DNA of 64,000 nucleotides from Doris montereyensis. Taxonomy: Eukaryota; Mollusca; Gastropoda; Nudibranchia; Dorididae. The position numbers were made by a program, and so were the translations under genes. The notes beneath the pieces were generated by a model that was not told where the DNA came from, searched no databases, and saw only the letters and a program-made list of their open reading frames with translations. Location: NCBI GenBank assembly GCA_037039925.1, contig JAXRKP010000616.1, positions 125,001 through 189,000 on the forward strand, written 5' to 3'. This document shows, piece by piece, positions 11,569 through 23,688 of the stretch (its first letter is position 1; each line of letters begins with the position of its first letter).

Positions 11569-12099
11569 CTGCACTGGTTCTAGCACTGATTCTTCGTTTT
11601 CTAGGTCACTTGAGTCAATATCTGTCCAATCCGTGCCTGAATCATTCTCATAAAGATATGAGTCATCGGAGTCGGTTGACATTTTTTTAGGATAAATAAT
11701 AGAAGAATTGTAAGCCGGTTGAACTCAATTAGTGACATAAAGTCGAAAATTCAAAATGGCGGTGATCGCTTGAATGACGTAATAAGGGTGAAACTTTTGT
11801 GTGATTTTTAACTACTTTTTCCTAATAAAAGTAATATTTTAGATTTTCTTACAAAATTATTAGTCTTTTTACTGCATAAAAACAAAAGATTACTTCAATT
11901 GTAAAAGTATTTATGTTTAAAACTTGTGTCTAAAGTTAGGTCTAGTGTATCGTAACGTACTTCTCATTGGTGGTAACGAGAGAGTTGATACGAATTTCGT
12001 TTTAATAAATTACATAAATTTATTTGATTGATCATTTAAGGGAATATTGGTAGGTAGTTTGGGATCTTTATCTGTACCAATAATTTCAGTAGTGATCTG

Positions 12100-13060
12100 G
12101 AAAGGCTTTTTACAGTTTTTTACATTTTTCAATCCTTAGTTATAATATTGTTGTTTTGCTTGTGAACATTTTTTCTCAATTTCTTTTCTATGATAATCAA
12201 ATATGTTTATTTATTTGGAGTCCTGATCATTTTCGTTCCGCTTCCTCTTTTCTTTTTTGATGTCGATGCTGAACCATGGGGACAATAAATATTCTGATTT
12301 GGTAACGGTTGTTATAGGAGCGTATTCATTTAAAGGTTCTTTACAAATTTGTTTAAATTCAGTATCCATGATGTCGCACTCCCCAAAATGGCTGAGTGGC
12401 TCTTTGATGTCGTTTTAAAAGCCATAAAGGTCCATTTTGTTTAGATTTCTGGAAGCGACTTCGATCTGGGCGTTGTTACGATTTACAATTTCCAGGACAG
12501 GAAAAAATGAATGGAAATGTTTTTGTCTGTAACAGATACGACTGTTGTCTATTTAGCACCAGCTGGAATTTTGACCCAGTTAAGGGTGTTGCCATATATT
12601 TATGTGTGGCTTACTATTGTGATCATTTGTTGAACTTTTCAGTTCTCGCACAGAAGGGAAAGTATCAGAGTTGTAGGGGAAATTAAGGTCACCAAGAAAA
12701 AGTTTTGTGTTTGTGTGGTATGCGAACTGATAATGTCATTGAATTACTCTAAAAAAATCATTAATTGTTTCTGGTTTTGAGATCTAGTCGGTCTGTATAT
12801 CGATATGAATTTTATTGCGCCATAATCAAAGTTGAATGAAATAATTGCTGATTCAAATGTTTTTTGTTTTGTTTTTGTTTTCTGTTTGTTTGTTTTTTAA
12901 TTCACAGATTTGAGTTTGATGATCTTAGCTGATTTATTTGTTCTTACGATAAGACCGATTTCCCCTCCACATCGATTCTTCTTTGAATAGATTGGATTGA
13001 TTATTAAGGGGGAGTAATTGATGTAATGCTTGGTTCGTCTCCTACTCTTTAACCAAGTCT
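12100..13060 (-). mobile_element. Ancient LINE endonuclease remnant
   Basis: Minus-strand fragments of an APE-type endonuclease are visible in several frames: FISIYRPTRS near 12795, KLFLGDLNFPYNSDTFP near 12690 (the GDxN motif) and CGGEIGLIVRTNK near 12970. Stops and frameshifts are frequent. It is a different and older family than the LINE at 13268. The boundaries are approximate. Confidence 0.45.
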
Positions 13061-13267
13061 TGGTCAGGACCTAAATGTTACTATTGTCCTCTTCAAGAAG
13101 AGATGATATGGCCTCTATTTTATTTCTACAAGGTTCTGTGTTAAGAAATTAGCTATGTTAATTTGAGTTTCTCTTGTGTTCTGGGTGGCACATGGATTTT
13201 TATGGTGTGTCCTCTTGATCCCATTTTAATTGAGTGTTTATGTAGGTCAAGATTGTTGTATAGGCCA

Positions 13268-13655
13268 CTAAATAGAAAAAGAGTTTGAATTAGCTGAAGA
13301 ATTGGAAAAGTTCAAAGTAAATATTTTGGCTATCATACAAACAAAGAAAAAAGGACAATGAATAAAATATTTAGGACCAAATCATACTTTAATCTTCTCA
13401 GGAGAAGATGTAAAGGATAAAGCTACAGCAAGAGTAGGCCTCCTAATGCATAAAAAGCTATTAGAAAGTTGGAAATTTATAAGCCTATGGCTATTAAAGG
13501 TAAACATTAAACTAAGAGGTAGAGAAATTAAATCATTGATAGCTTATGGACGAAGTAAAAATCTCACAAAAGTTCAAAAGAAAAAGATATTGAAAACAAA
13601 TTATTAATAGCTGAGAGAATCTCAAACCCAAACAGGAACTAATGGTTTGATGAAA
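13268..13655 (+). mobile_element. LINE endonuclease fragment (left part of a split copy)
   Basis: Plus-strand sequence closely follows the LINE at 3300-3690: 'gagtttgaattagctgaag' at the left, then 'gttctcagga'-type blocks, ending at 'aacaggaactaatggttt' where that ORF encodes the residues before GDLNARV. The continuation of the same ORF is found at 14505, so 13656-14500 is inserted material. Confidence 0.75.
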
Positions 13656-13867
13656 TATTTTGGTTTGGGGTGGAGGAGGAGGGGGGGGGGGACCTGGATT
13701 GGTGAGTTTAGTTTGAGACTAAAATGTTGATTTTCTATTTTTTACGTATTCAGGTAGATTATCTATGTGTTTATGTCAGAAATGGCCATATGATGGATAC
13801 ATTATTTGTTACAGAATATTTGTCGATGAGGGTATTAAAAATTTGAATTAAATTGCCCTAAACTTTT
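13656..13867. repeat. G-tract dispersed repeat, partial copy
   Basis: A run of G residues (13678-13690) is followed by 'acctggattggtgag' and 'ggccatatgatgg'. The same arrangement occurs at 34935-35400 and, inverted, at 29130-29590. This is a shared dispersed repeat without coding capacity. Confidence 0.55.
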
Positions 13868-14290
13868 CTTTCTTTTCTATCAGCTCCCATTCTACCTTCT
13901 GGTGTATGGGTTTAGATGCTCGAAATGATCTTTCTCCAGGCTGCCCTGTCCTGACATTTTCTTTTTCCTTCCATGAAAGTTAAATTTCTTTGCTTTAATG
14001 CCTCTTTTTTATCTTCTTCTGACTTTCTCTGAGGTCTGCCTTTTGGTCTTACTTTTACCTTGAGTTTTAGTACTGTATACAGATTTAGCTATTCTATTGT
14101 CATTCATTCTGTTAACATGTCTAAACCATCTCAGTTGATTTATTTTTATCTTAGTTTTAATGCCACTTGCTTTGGTTTGATCTCTTAATGTTGTGTTTCT
14201 GATTTGGCCCGTTTAGTTTTCCCTATTCTTCTTCTTAGATATTTCATTTTAGTTATCTATTGGTCAATTTTAGAGTTTTTGGTATCATTA
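13868..14290 (-). mobile_element. LINE 3'-end fragment (minus strand), nested
   Basis: Matches the LINE tail at 2571-2872 and 61607-61950, starting with the CTATCAGCTCCCATTCTACC segment and running through the inverted GRPRRK codons. It lies inside the interrupted plus-strand LINE 13268-16600, in the opposite orientation. Confidence 0.75.
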
Positions 14291-14504
14291 TTCTTATCTG
14301 CATAATTTGAAACCAATAAGTGCATCCCGACTCCTCAAAAGCAAATAGCAAGCATTGTAGCCTTCTAGCTCACCTCAAACTATGTCGGTATGTTATAAAC
14401 TTCACAAGAAATATGTCGTTAAGTATGTAAGAATTCGGTGGAGCAAAATTTTTTCATGAATAAAAAAATGTGAACACTGAAGCGTTAAAGTTAAAGGATA
14501 GAGA

Positions 14505-16600
14505 AAGCAATAATGTAGAAACATCATGACGAGAAGTAAGTAAAAAGAAGGAGAGATAACAACTTCCCCACATGATCAGAGACGTATAGACTTTTGTCTA
14601 AAGAATAACATGAAATTAGCCAATACAGTAGTGACCACCTAAATGTCTACCGCCTCAACGCCTGTTTTGCCTAAATGCCCTCAATCTTAGTGAAACCAAT
14701 ATTTTTCTACATAAATTGCCTCTCTAAATTCCTGTTTCAAAACCAACATTTTCGCCTAAATGCCCAGTCTCAACGGCAGCTGCAGGTATTCTTCAAATTA
14801 TCATAAAGTACGCCGTAATTGATTAAATTTCTTCTGTTTCTTATCATACATTCATGTAATCCCATCGCTAATATGGCTTATGCCTGTCAACAATGTGCCA
14901 TGCATTGTAACCACCCTTCATTACCCATTGTAATGTAATACAACATTACCCGTTTTCTCTTCTTAACTCCACCCACTCTTTGTCCCATTGGATCATTGGC
15001 TTGTCAATGGGCAATAAGAATTGAACAGTCTTCTGACTTCGTCCACAGCTCTTTCTTGATGTAGTAAGTGGCATGAAATTACCTGACGTTTTTAATAGAC
15101 CGGCACACATCGCGATCGAGGGAAAGAGTTTGAACAGATTTATAAGTCCACTGTCTGGCATTGGCCGTATCCATTTGTGCCTTCGGGTCTTTGTGGCCAG
15201 TGATGGTCAACAGACCAGATAAAATAAAATAGGGCATTGGAATGCAGCTTTGTCAAGAAAGCCTGGTTTCTTAAAATCACAAATATGGTAAATGTTGAAT
15301 TTCTGCACATGCTCGATGAACTCGCCAAGCATTGGGCATTTAGGCGGTTACTACTGTACTGTTTTTTCACATAACGATATCTACAAATATACAAGATAAA
15401 ATGAAGACAGAAGTGACAATCAATCAAACTACATAATAGTTTTACAATACTTTGAATGCAAGAATGCAAGAGTTAACAGAGGAGCTGAAATATTTAACGA
15501 CCATCACCCAGTGATTACAAAAATGAAATTACTGACTGAGGAAAACAAACAGAAAATGATAGAAAACAAAGCTAATAAACTCAAAAAATAATAACTAAAT
15601 AAATCAGAAGTTAAACAGATGTATACCAATTGAGAATATAAAATATTTATCAGTGAAAGGCAGATCAATCTTCTTCTTCTTCATCATCATAATAACTGAC
15701 CAACTTAATTTTTGAGTATTAAGTATTACTGTCAGCACAGACTTTTATTTAGTTATGAGAGTATCCACCTTGATTTTATGGAAACAAATTTTTTTCAAGA
15801 AGTAATACTCCAAAAATGGTCTGTTGCTTCCAAAAATGTGTTCTAGATAAGTATGTAAGATGCAGTAAAGCAGAGTTGTTGGGGCATGATAGCACAATAG
15901 AAGAAAAGTGGCAACTGTACAAGGAAACACTCCTCAGTTGTAATGAAGTGGTCTGTGGTAGGAAACAAAAAAAAGGAGATAAGAAAAGAAACAGCATTCT
16001 TCTCATCTCATCACCCACTACCCAATTCTTCCAACCAGAATCCAAAAGGCAATGGCAGTTTATAACCATATAGGAAATACATTTAAAGGTAAACAAGAAT
16101 TGTCAACAAAAACCAAAATGGCAGTATACAACATAGTTTATTGTCCTACTCACCTCTATGGCAGGCAAACCTGAACCTTAGACAGTAGGGAATAAAGTAG
16201 AGTACAGACAGCTGAAATGAAATATCTCAGAAGAGTAGAAGGAAAACGAAAGGAAACAAAATCAGAAACACAACAATAAGAGATCAAACCAAAGCAGATG
16301 GCATAAAAACTAAGAATCAGCTCAGATGGTTTGGGCATGGAAACAGAGCGGATGATAAGAGAATAGCTAAATTGGAATACATTGCTAAAAACCCAAGCTA
16401 GAAAACCATAAGGCAGACCTCGGAGAAAGTGGAAAGAAAATATAAAAGATGTAATAAAGCAAAGAAATTAAAACTTCACATAATATAACAAAACATTTCA
16501 GGACAGGGTAGCCTGGTGAGTGATCATTTGAGGTATCTAAACTCATACATCGGAAAGTGAAATGGGAACTGATAGATACAGAAAGGAAGAAATGAAATAT
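14505..16600 (+). mobile_element. LINE, right part of split copy, with nested insertions
   Basis: Segments of one plus-strand LINE resume in order. 14505-14625 encodes the endonuclease after GDLNARV. 15357-15665 runs through the 'ttaacgaccatcaccca' SDHH region. 15870-15990 covers the linker. 16050-16500 covers the C-terminal end, with 'gtcaacaaaaaccaaaatggcagtataca' and the 'cctcggagaaagtgg' GRPRRKW codons. The central reverse transcriptase is deleted between about 16000 and 16050. A pogo-like MITE (14626-15356) and an AT-rich insert (15666-15869) break it. It is a dead copy. Confidence 0.75.
14626..15356. mobile_element. Pogo-like MITE 2 with intact TA duplication
   Basis: Inverted termini CAGTAGTGACCACCTAAATG (left) and, on the other strand, CAGTAGTAACCGCCTAAATG (right) bound 731 bp. 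TA flanks both sides (14624-14625 and 15357-15358) and the LINE sequence continues directly across the site, so the insertion is clean. There is no transposase frame. Its ends match MITE 3 at 54831-55727. Confidence 0.85.
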
Positions 16601-16791
16601 GGGTGCATGTAAGATGGACATAGTTTCTCTGTTTATAGAAAGGTACCTTTAGTAAGCAGATGTCATGTGCAAACTTTCACTACATTTATGAAGTATCACA
16701 TCTATTTAATTAAAATCTTGATTTCATTTCATTATGTTTATTCTAAATTGCACTTAATCATTAATGTCATATTTTCCTTCTCTGTCATCAG

Positions 16792-17014
16792 ATTGGATAG
16801 AGTTGAGAGATCTGACTCTGTTGATTTACAGGATGAAAAGGATACTTCTTCAATCATCGTGCAAATGCAAGTCGCAGACCAACCATTCTTTGGTTTGGAA
16901 GACAAATTGCGCTTACTTTTTCATTGCAAAAGAATGGTGGTAGTCAAGTTTCAAAAATAAATAGAATCAAAGACGGAAAGGATGTGTTTGAGCTTGTCTT
17001 TGAAAAGGGATGGG
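16792..17014 (+). CDS. Host gene exon 3 (start of RRM-like segment)
   Basis: The acceptor is CATCAG at 16786-16791 and the donor GTAAGA starts at 17015. The first frame reads RVERSDSVDLQDEKDTSSII and VQMQVADQPFF. Near 16889-16891 it shifts to the frame reading GRQIALTFSLQKNGGSQVSK, then GKDVFELVFEKGW, ending in phase 1 in agreement with exon 4. The FSLQKNGGSQV...VFELVF pattern followed by DAVINV in exon 4 resembles the RRM-like domains of PARP10/PARP14-type proteins; this is an inference from pattern only. The start phase does not fit exon 2 perfectly, so a missed exon or a further indel is possible. Confidence 0.6.
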
Positions 17015-20000
17015 GTAAGATTTTCTTGATCAAGATAAATAGATTCTTTTTATATGCACTTAAATGATTAAAAATTGATTGGCAGGATGCCCTAATCTGG
17101 AGTAGAAATCAATGAGTGTAATTCTTTCATTGGTCTTTGTATTTGTATCCAAGAAGTGAAAAAGTATTCAACACCTTCATCAATGTTCATCACAACATGG
17201 ACGACAATAATTACAGAGAAGTAATGATATGCACAGATTATGAGAAGGAAACGAAGAGAGAAACATATTCCTGGTTTTATTGGCCTTCAAGGAAATGCTC
17301 AAAAGTGCACACAAATGAATCCATAAGAGGACAAATTGCATTCAATTATCGATTTTTTGAAGAATTTTCCTGGATTTTTTTCCGCTGTTTATTCCTCTTC
17401 AGTTTTCACTATGCCCTTCCATGAAAACAGAAAAGTCCTGCTGTTGAACCCCACCTCTTTGCTTTTGTTTTCTTTATGTTATTCACTTTTTGGACATAAA
17501 TCAGTATTGGTAGGATGTATATTTTGAGTGTCCAGTATCTTGTAGTAAGAGTTATATTTCTAATGTTTAAGGGGATATGCGGCACCTGGAATAGGCCATT
17601 TGGGGTTAAAACATCAAAATCAAGTCTGAATTCTATGTCTTTCTATGAAAAATTTGTCTTTGAAGACAACAACCATCACCAGTTTCATGACAAATTATCA
17701 TATATTGCCTTATTTTGAGACACCCTCAAAGCTATAACACCCCCTAAATAAAATCAAATCATCCTATCCATTACACATCTATCTTCGTATGCACTGTGTT
17801 TTCGTGTTGAGACTAGACAGTCAGCGAATATAGTATTATTTCGCTATAGTACAATATTATTGTGTTCAGCACTACTAACAAAGCCCACCCTTCCATATAT
17901 GGGCAAAGGTTATGCTCAAAGGCCACAAACATCCGGACGAAAAGTTGCAAAATCTCTCCCTCTCTCTCACGGCTGGCCCGTTCAACAATCAGAGGGTCCC
18001 CCAATTGGGTCATCGTGAATATTTCATTCTGTTTTCAATGATTATAATATTTGATAACAGAATATATTCATTCTGTTCTATGCACCGTTTTTATTATCAT
18101 TAGATGCATGGTGGTTGATATCACGAGTAAATAACTCTTGTGAGTTGAAAGTGGTGTGAAACATGTGTTTTTGTATACTATCAGTGTTGTGAAATTTCAA
18201 TTACGTTTTTCTCGAAATGTTGGGTTTTAGACTATTTTATTGCTGTTTGGACTTATTTGTACAAAATTTGTCATGAAATTTCACATGTAGATAACCATTT
18301 ACTGTAAAAACAAACTTTCAACAACAAAAATTCCGGAAAATGTATGCCTTTGCCTTTCTAAACTACTCTAGGTACAGCATTTTAACGATTATATTTGAAT
18401 TTAGCGGGTTTGAATTTGTGAGAAATGGTTGGATTTTTTTCAAATATTTATTATGGTTGCCATGGAAACGCCACCGTCTTGAATTGTGATAAAAAAAAAG
18501 AAGACTAATTTCAAATTCTATCTCCTCCACCAGTTTTTGTATTATTCTTTTGGAATTTGAAACACATGCTTCTAAACATGTAAGCTAAAGACAAATCGAG
18601 AGTTTTTTTTGAAAATCTATATGTTTAATTGAATCTTGACGCTTCAAAAATTGGATAATCATTTTTTTGCTATTTATTGGCAATGAAATCACAAATATAC
18701 AGAAAACAAATTAACAAAATCCAAATATCTCTATTAGTTTTTTTATACGTCTATGAACTAATTATATGCCAGATTTCACATCGATTGGTTGATAAATAAG
18801 GAAGGAGAAAGCATTTATGTTCTGAAAATGAGAGTTTTGAGAAAATCACATTTGAAAGAAGAACATGGAAATTTGGACGGAAAAGGTAGTCCTGCTTCAA
18901 AACATTCTTGCCTGATAGGCTGGGCTGCTTTCCTCTGTTTCTTTCTTAACTCTGGCCTTTTCTAGACTTTCCCACGGTCAACTATCCGCTTCTTTTCCTT
19001 TCAATTGAGCACCCAATGCACAAATGGTACTCTTATTAACTACTAATACTACGCTCAGCTGTTGAAACAACACACAGTTGAGAGATCATAGGTTCACTTT
19101 CATAATATTACCGATCGAGCCAAAAAGCGCCGTATGTACCATGACTGCATGGAAACCAACCAGGGCAAAGCGATTTCACAGGCACGGTCTTGTCACCTCG
19201 TTGTTTACGCTACTCATGTACTAGCGTAGTACAATAATATTACATTGAAGAATACAGGGCTGATGCTATGGGAATTTACGCTGTCCAGTAGGTGATGTCT
19301 CATGACCTTGAACTGTAGTAACATGCAGTTGGATGTTAGACAACTAGCTCCAAATAATAGCAGAGTGCGATTCTGGTTGTCATCATGTTCTTCGATTTAC
19401 TTGCTTTTTCTTCAGTTTTGAGACTACCTTCCTTCAAAAGATGATCCATACAAAATTATTTAACTCAGGGAGACATCTTTGATAAAATCATATACAGGAA
19501 AGGTAAAACTTACAAGAAATGCAATAACAAATTATTTTTTTTACCAATATACTCGATTTTAGGACCCCTAAAAAAAATCATAAAAACATAAATAAAAGTC
19601 TTTATTTTGTTTTGAAGGTTTATAGTCATTGCCTTGACCAATTTATTGTGAAATTTGGAGCGATTTGGTCATTAAATTTTTCTAAATAGCTTTGTAAAAT
19701 AGGGTAAACAAAAAACAGAACCATTCAAAATGTCAGTTTTTTTTTTTTTTTACCATAAGACTCATTTCAGGACCCGCGCCTCTCCTAAAAAAAATCATAA
19801 AAGCATAAATAAAAGTCTGTATTTTATTTTGAAGGTTTATAGTGATTACCTTGGCCAATTTATATGTGAAGTTTGAAGCGATTTGATGATTAAATTTTTC
19901 TAAATAGCTATGTAAAATAGCGTAAGCAAAAAACATAACCAGTCAAGATGGCGGCCGTTTCCATGACAACCAAGTGAAAAACACCATATATGTTCATGTT

Positions 20001-20426
20001 TCCATACACTGATTACATATGTGCTTAATTTAACCGGGAAAAAATCAAGGTTCTAAAAAATCTAAAAAAAGATCTAAAAAAAAAATGTTGCCAATAAAGA
20101 ATCTATAATATAATTTTAAAATCAGAGAGAGAAAAACTATAGATACTGCCAACGTTTTGTTTCAATACTTTTTAACATGGTTATTAAAATGTCTTGATGT
20201 AGCATGCTATATAGTTTCTTTTTCCTATTAGGCAATTGTAAAGGATCAACATGCTCACACACAGTTTCTAAAGTTCTAAAAGTTATTATTGACTGAATTT
20301 GCCCTTTAATATAACTAAATTCTGTTTTGCTATCAAAAAGCTTTTAGATAGAAAAGGTTCTAGGCCACAATTGGAGATCATTACTTATCATCTGAATACA
20401 GGAAGAGCTATTTAAGTGTTTTCCTT
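17015..20426. other. Long intron part, degenerate repeats only
   Basis: No gene is visible. Two related blocks at about 19535-19740 and 19775-19960 form an imperfect direct duplication sharing 'aaggtttatagt', 'tttttctaaatagct' and 'aaaaaaca'. Blocks at 18400-18620 resemble 28600-28760 ('ttgccat...atggc/cgcc...tatctcctcc'), which suggests an unnamed dispersed repeat. Short open frames lack domains. Confidence 0.5.
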
Positions 20427-22190
20427 TCTTTCTTTATCAATTCCCATTCTACCTTCCGGTGTATGGGTTTATATGCCCGAAATGATTTTTCTCCAGGCTG
20501 CCATGTCCTGGCATTGTCTGTTTCCTTCCATGAAAGTTAAATTTCTTTACTTTAATGCCTCTTTTATATCTTATTTCCACTTTCTCCGAGGTCTGCCTTT
20601 TGGTTTTTTATCCTGGTTTTAGTAATGTATACTGATTTCGCTATTCTTTTGTCATTCATTCTGTTTACATGCCCAAACCATCTGGGTTGATGTATTTTTA
20701 TCTTAGTTTTTATGCCATCAGCTTTGGTTTGATGTCTTATTGCTGTGTTTCTGATTTTGTCTCTTTCAGTTTTCCCTACTACTATTCTTAGATATTTTAT
20801 TTCAGCTGCTTGTACTCTACTGTATTCCCTAGTGTCAACGGTCCAGGTTCCACTGCCATACAGGAGTTTAGGACAATAAACTGTGTTGTATACTGCCATT
20901 TTGGTTTTTGTTGACAATTCTTGTTTACCTATAAATGCCTTTCCTATACGGTTATATACTGTTATTGTCTTTTGTATTCTCTGGCTGATTTCTTCTCCTA
21001 GTTTTCCCTCTGAGTTAATCATTACTCCTAGGTTATTGTAACTTTGAACTTGTTCTAAATTCTCCTGCCCAATTAAAGATTTTGTATTTTAGCTTCACTA
21101 GTTATTAGCATTGTTTTGGTTTTCCTCTTTTATTTAGTTCATTATTTATCATGTTGATATTTGACTGAAGGTCATAAACAGAACTAAATCATCAGCAAAT
21201 GAAAGCATTGATACATTTATTTGTTTGAGCTTCCACATAGCTACGTTCAGTTTCTTCATTTTTGATGATGCCTTTGTGACTGAATCCATAAATGTGATAA
21301 ACAAAAGAGGACTTAGAACATAACCCTGTCTTACTCTTTTATCTACCTTAAATTCTTCAAATACTTTTCCAGCTACTCTCACTGCACATGTTGGCTTATT
21401 TTTTTTAAAGCTTTTAATGGCTTCTATTAAATTTTGCTCTGCTTTATGTTCTTTTAAAGAATGCCATAGTTCGTCCCTCCTTACAGTGTCAAATGCTTTT
21501 GCTAAGTCAATAAAACACTGGTGCAAGTCAATGTTTCTCTTAAGGAATATTTCTATTATTTGTCTAATTGTAAATATGTGGTCTTGTACACTTCTTCCTG
21601 GCCTAAATCCCCTCTGATGTTCTTCAATCTGATCCTCTTCAATCTGATCCTCTACTCTTTTTCTTAGTCTCATTTCTAGAATCCTGGCATACGCTTTTCC
21701 TGGTATGCTAAGTAGTGATATCCCTCTATAGTTTGAGCATTCCATAGTTGATCCTTTCTTGTGTATTGGTACTACAATTCCCTTTCTTCAGTCTGGCGCC
21801 TGTTTTGACCCCCTTGCTTGTTGACATATTGCACGTAGTAGTCTGTCTGCCTCTCTTCCTTAACTCTTAATCATTTCTGGATAAACTTGATCTGCTCCTA
21901 CGGCCTTTTCTAATTTTACTTTTCTTATAGCTGTTTGGATTTCTTCCATTGAGATATCTATATCTTCAGCTATCTCATCTTTATTACATGTTACTCTTAC
22001 TAATTGATTTGTGCTCCTTGTTTCATATGTTCGGAGGGATTATGTAATTGTTGAAAATACTCTCTCCATGTTTCCATGATTTGGCAATTTTCTTTCATTA
22101 TCTCTCCTTTGGCAGTCTTAATTTGTCGTATTCTAATGTGACCTTTTTTTGCTTTTTTTGAGTTAGGGTTTTTGATTTTAGCATATATAC
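20427..22190 (-). mobile_element. LINE reverse transcriptase, 5'-truncated (minus strand)
   Basis: Minus-strand ORF pieces cover the linker and reverse transcriptase of the local LINE family. The linker is at 22190-22000 (GHIRIRQIKTAKGEIMKE). The reverse transcriptase at 21745-21149 shows NYRGISLLSIPGKAYARIL, GFRPGRSVQDHIFTIRQI, FIDLAKAFDTVRRDELW, KRVRQGYVLSPLLF and the catalytic FADDLVLF box. The C-terminal part at 21022-20564 has YCPKLLYGSGTWTVDTREYS, AAEIKYLRIVVGKTERDKIR and HQPRWFGHVNRMND. Frameshifts separate the pieces. The best-preserved RT of this family in the window is here. Confidence 0.85.
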
Positions 22191-22194
22191 AAGC

Positions 22195-22290
22195 TGAATC
22201 CCCACTCAATGAGCAGGTTATCAAAGCATGAAGGTGTAATTGATAGCATAAAAAGGCTGACATCCCACTCAATGAGCAGGTTATCATTCT
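22195..22290. repeat. Short direct duplication
   Basis: The block CCACTCAATGAGCAGGTTATC occurs twice, about 62 bp apart, at the junction between the truncated LINE and flanking DNA. Confidence 0.7.
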
Positions 22291-22388
22291 AATCCGAGCC
22301 CAACCTTGGCCAAAAAATATTTAGTAGATCTAGAGTGGCTCTGGACCTATTTCCTGATTTGGAGCACAGCTTGTGCTGTAATGATTTC

Positions 22389-22690
22389 GGGGACTCGGTA
22401 GTCCAGAGGCAATGTGTTGGCCTCTCAGCCAAAAGGTCATGGGTTCAAGCCTTGTCAAGGATTGAAAAGTTGTTTCAAGTTTTTTCGAGTAAAATCTACC
22501 CTCATGGTCCAATTAGTCCCATCAGAGATGGATAATAAAAAAGAGGTCAGTGTGCATATATCAACACTCGGTGCACGTTAAAGATTCCTTGGCTGTTTAC
22601 AGGCAGTTGGGGCAAAATAAAAACTCCTACCAAAACCCCTGAAATCACCTTAGTTATGCATATGGGTAAAAATCAAATCAAATCAAATTA
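22389..22690 (+). repeat. tRNA-derived SINE, family A, copy 2
   Basis: This plus-strand copy gives the clearest structure. The head starts GGGGACTCGGTAGTCC with an A-box-like GGTAGTCCAGAGGC and a B-box-like GGGTTCAAGCC at about 22440. A body of about 200 bp follows, ending in an (AAATC)n tail at 22672-22690. tRNA-derived heads supply an internal RNA polymerase III promoter. There is no coding capacity. Confidence 0.8.
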
Positions 22691-23061
22691 ACTGTGTGCT
22701 TTTTATTGTTGTTTTTTTTGTTTTTCAGGGGGATGTGGGAAGACTTGCTTGGTTTGTTTTTGATATTTTCTTTTATCTTGATGTGTAAAGCAAATGTGAA
22801 TTAAACTGACTAATGCAAACTATTATGTAGCAGATTTTATAAGAGGAATTTATTTTTTGACAACAAAAGAAACTAAGGAAAAAAATCAAAACAAGACAAA
22901 GGAAAGAAGACAAAACTTAATTATAGCAGCCGATCTAAAATGAGTTCCAAATTTTGGCATAATATGTTATCTGAATAATAGGTTGTGTCTTTAATGCATA
23001 ATTTATCAGGCAGTATCCACAAGGTTAACTCAAGATGTATGCTTTTTGTATTATTTTGCAG

Positions 23062-23688
23062 ATGCTGTGATTAATGTGTGCAAATATGAATGGACAATGG
23101 ATGAGCAACCTCTGAAAGTGACACCCTATTTTTGTCATTTAAAAAGGAAAGTCCGGCTGGCAATCAGCCTCTATTATCACCAACTATTTCAGATAGCTTG
23201 AGCCAAGGACATGAGCCAAATGAGGACATGAGCCAAGGACATGAGCCAAATATAAGTTCAAATCATCCTCTGACAGAGCCAAGAAATAAACAACCCATTT
23301 TTTTGACGGAGACACAAATGGAATATTTAAAACGTTTTCACACTAATGAACACTGTTGTATTTTAAAAAAATAATCTACATACAAATGACAGCAGACATT
23401 TCAATGCAGCTATAAAGTGTCTTAAAGGTCTTAAAGATAATATACATTCAATAGCAATCCCAGGTGTAGTTAAATTTCTTTCAACATATGGAACAAATAT
23501 AAAAGAAGACATGGAAAAACAATTTTCTTGTCTATTCATAGATTCTTGTGAAAAGAAGACAGAGGATGTAAATTTCTTAGTCACCTTACTTGTTACAATT
23601 GCCATTGGAAATTTAAGTCTTCATCTAGTGCAAGGGAGTGCTCGAAATATAGATACAAAACATTCTCTTCATTTTGAATTACAAGAGG
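23062..23688 (+). CDS. Host gene exon 4 (end of RRM-like segment)
   Basis: The acceptor is TTTTGCAG at 23054-23061 and the donor GTAAGC starts at 23689. In phase with exon 3 it starts DAVINVCKYEWTMDEQPLKV then TPYF, which resembles the last strand and end of a PARP14-type RRM-like repeat (L-x-V-x-PY). After a shift in the T run at 23129-23133 it reads KKESPAGNQPLLSPTISDSL and contains a duplicated SQGHEPN motif. After a second shift in the A run at 23365-23371 it reads FNAAIKCLKGLKDNIHS and VNFLVTLLVTIAIGNLSLH. The two shifts cancel, so the donor keeps phase 1. Confidence 0.65.

Larger units (their letters stand above)
8985..11681 (-). pseudogene. PiggyBac-like transposase remnant
   Basis: Minus-strand pieces appear in piggyBac order. 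An acidic N-terminus starts near 11681 (MSTDSDDSYLYENDSGTDW). A second acidic stretch lies at 11110-10990 (DETEDEWSYEDMDPG). The catalytic core is at 9973-9770 (MIPNKRRYGFRQFIKGKP then MKLWVLADSITGYTF). The C-terminal part at 9597-9328 has KWNDNKVVSFLCS and YNRYMGGVNRSDQ. A Cys-rich tail at about 9110-9000 has CLTCDSHFC. PiggyBac transposases cut and paste DNA at TTAA sites. Stops and frameshifts, a SINE at 10546-10802, microsatellites and a palindrome at 11524 split the gene. I did not find its terminal repeats. Confidence 0.8.

Noticed and set aside
22389..22460. Functional tRNA gene
   Set aside because: A and B boxes are present, but no cloverleaf with intact stems forms and the segment is repeated as the head of a SINE.
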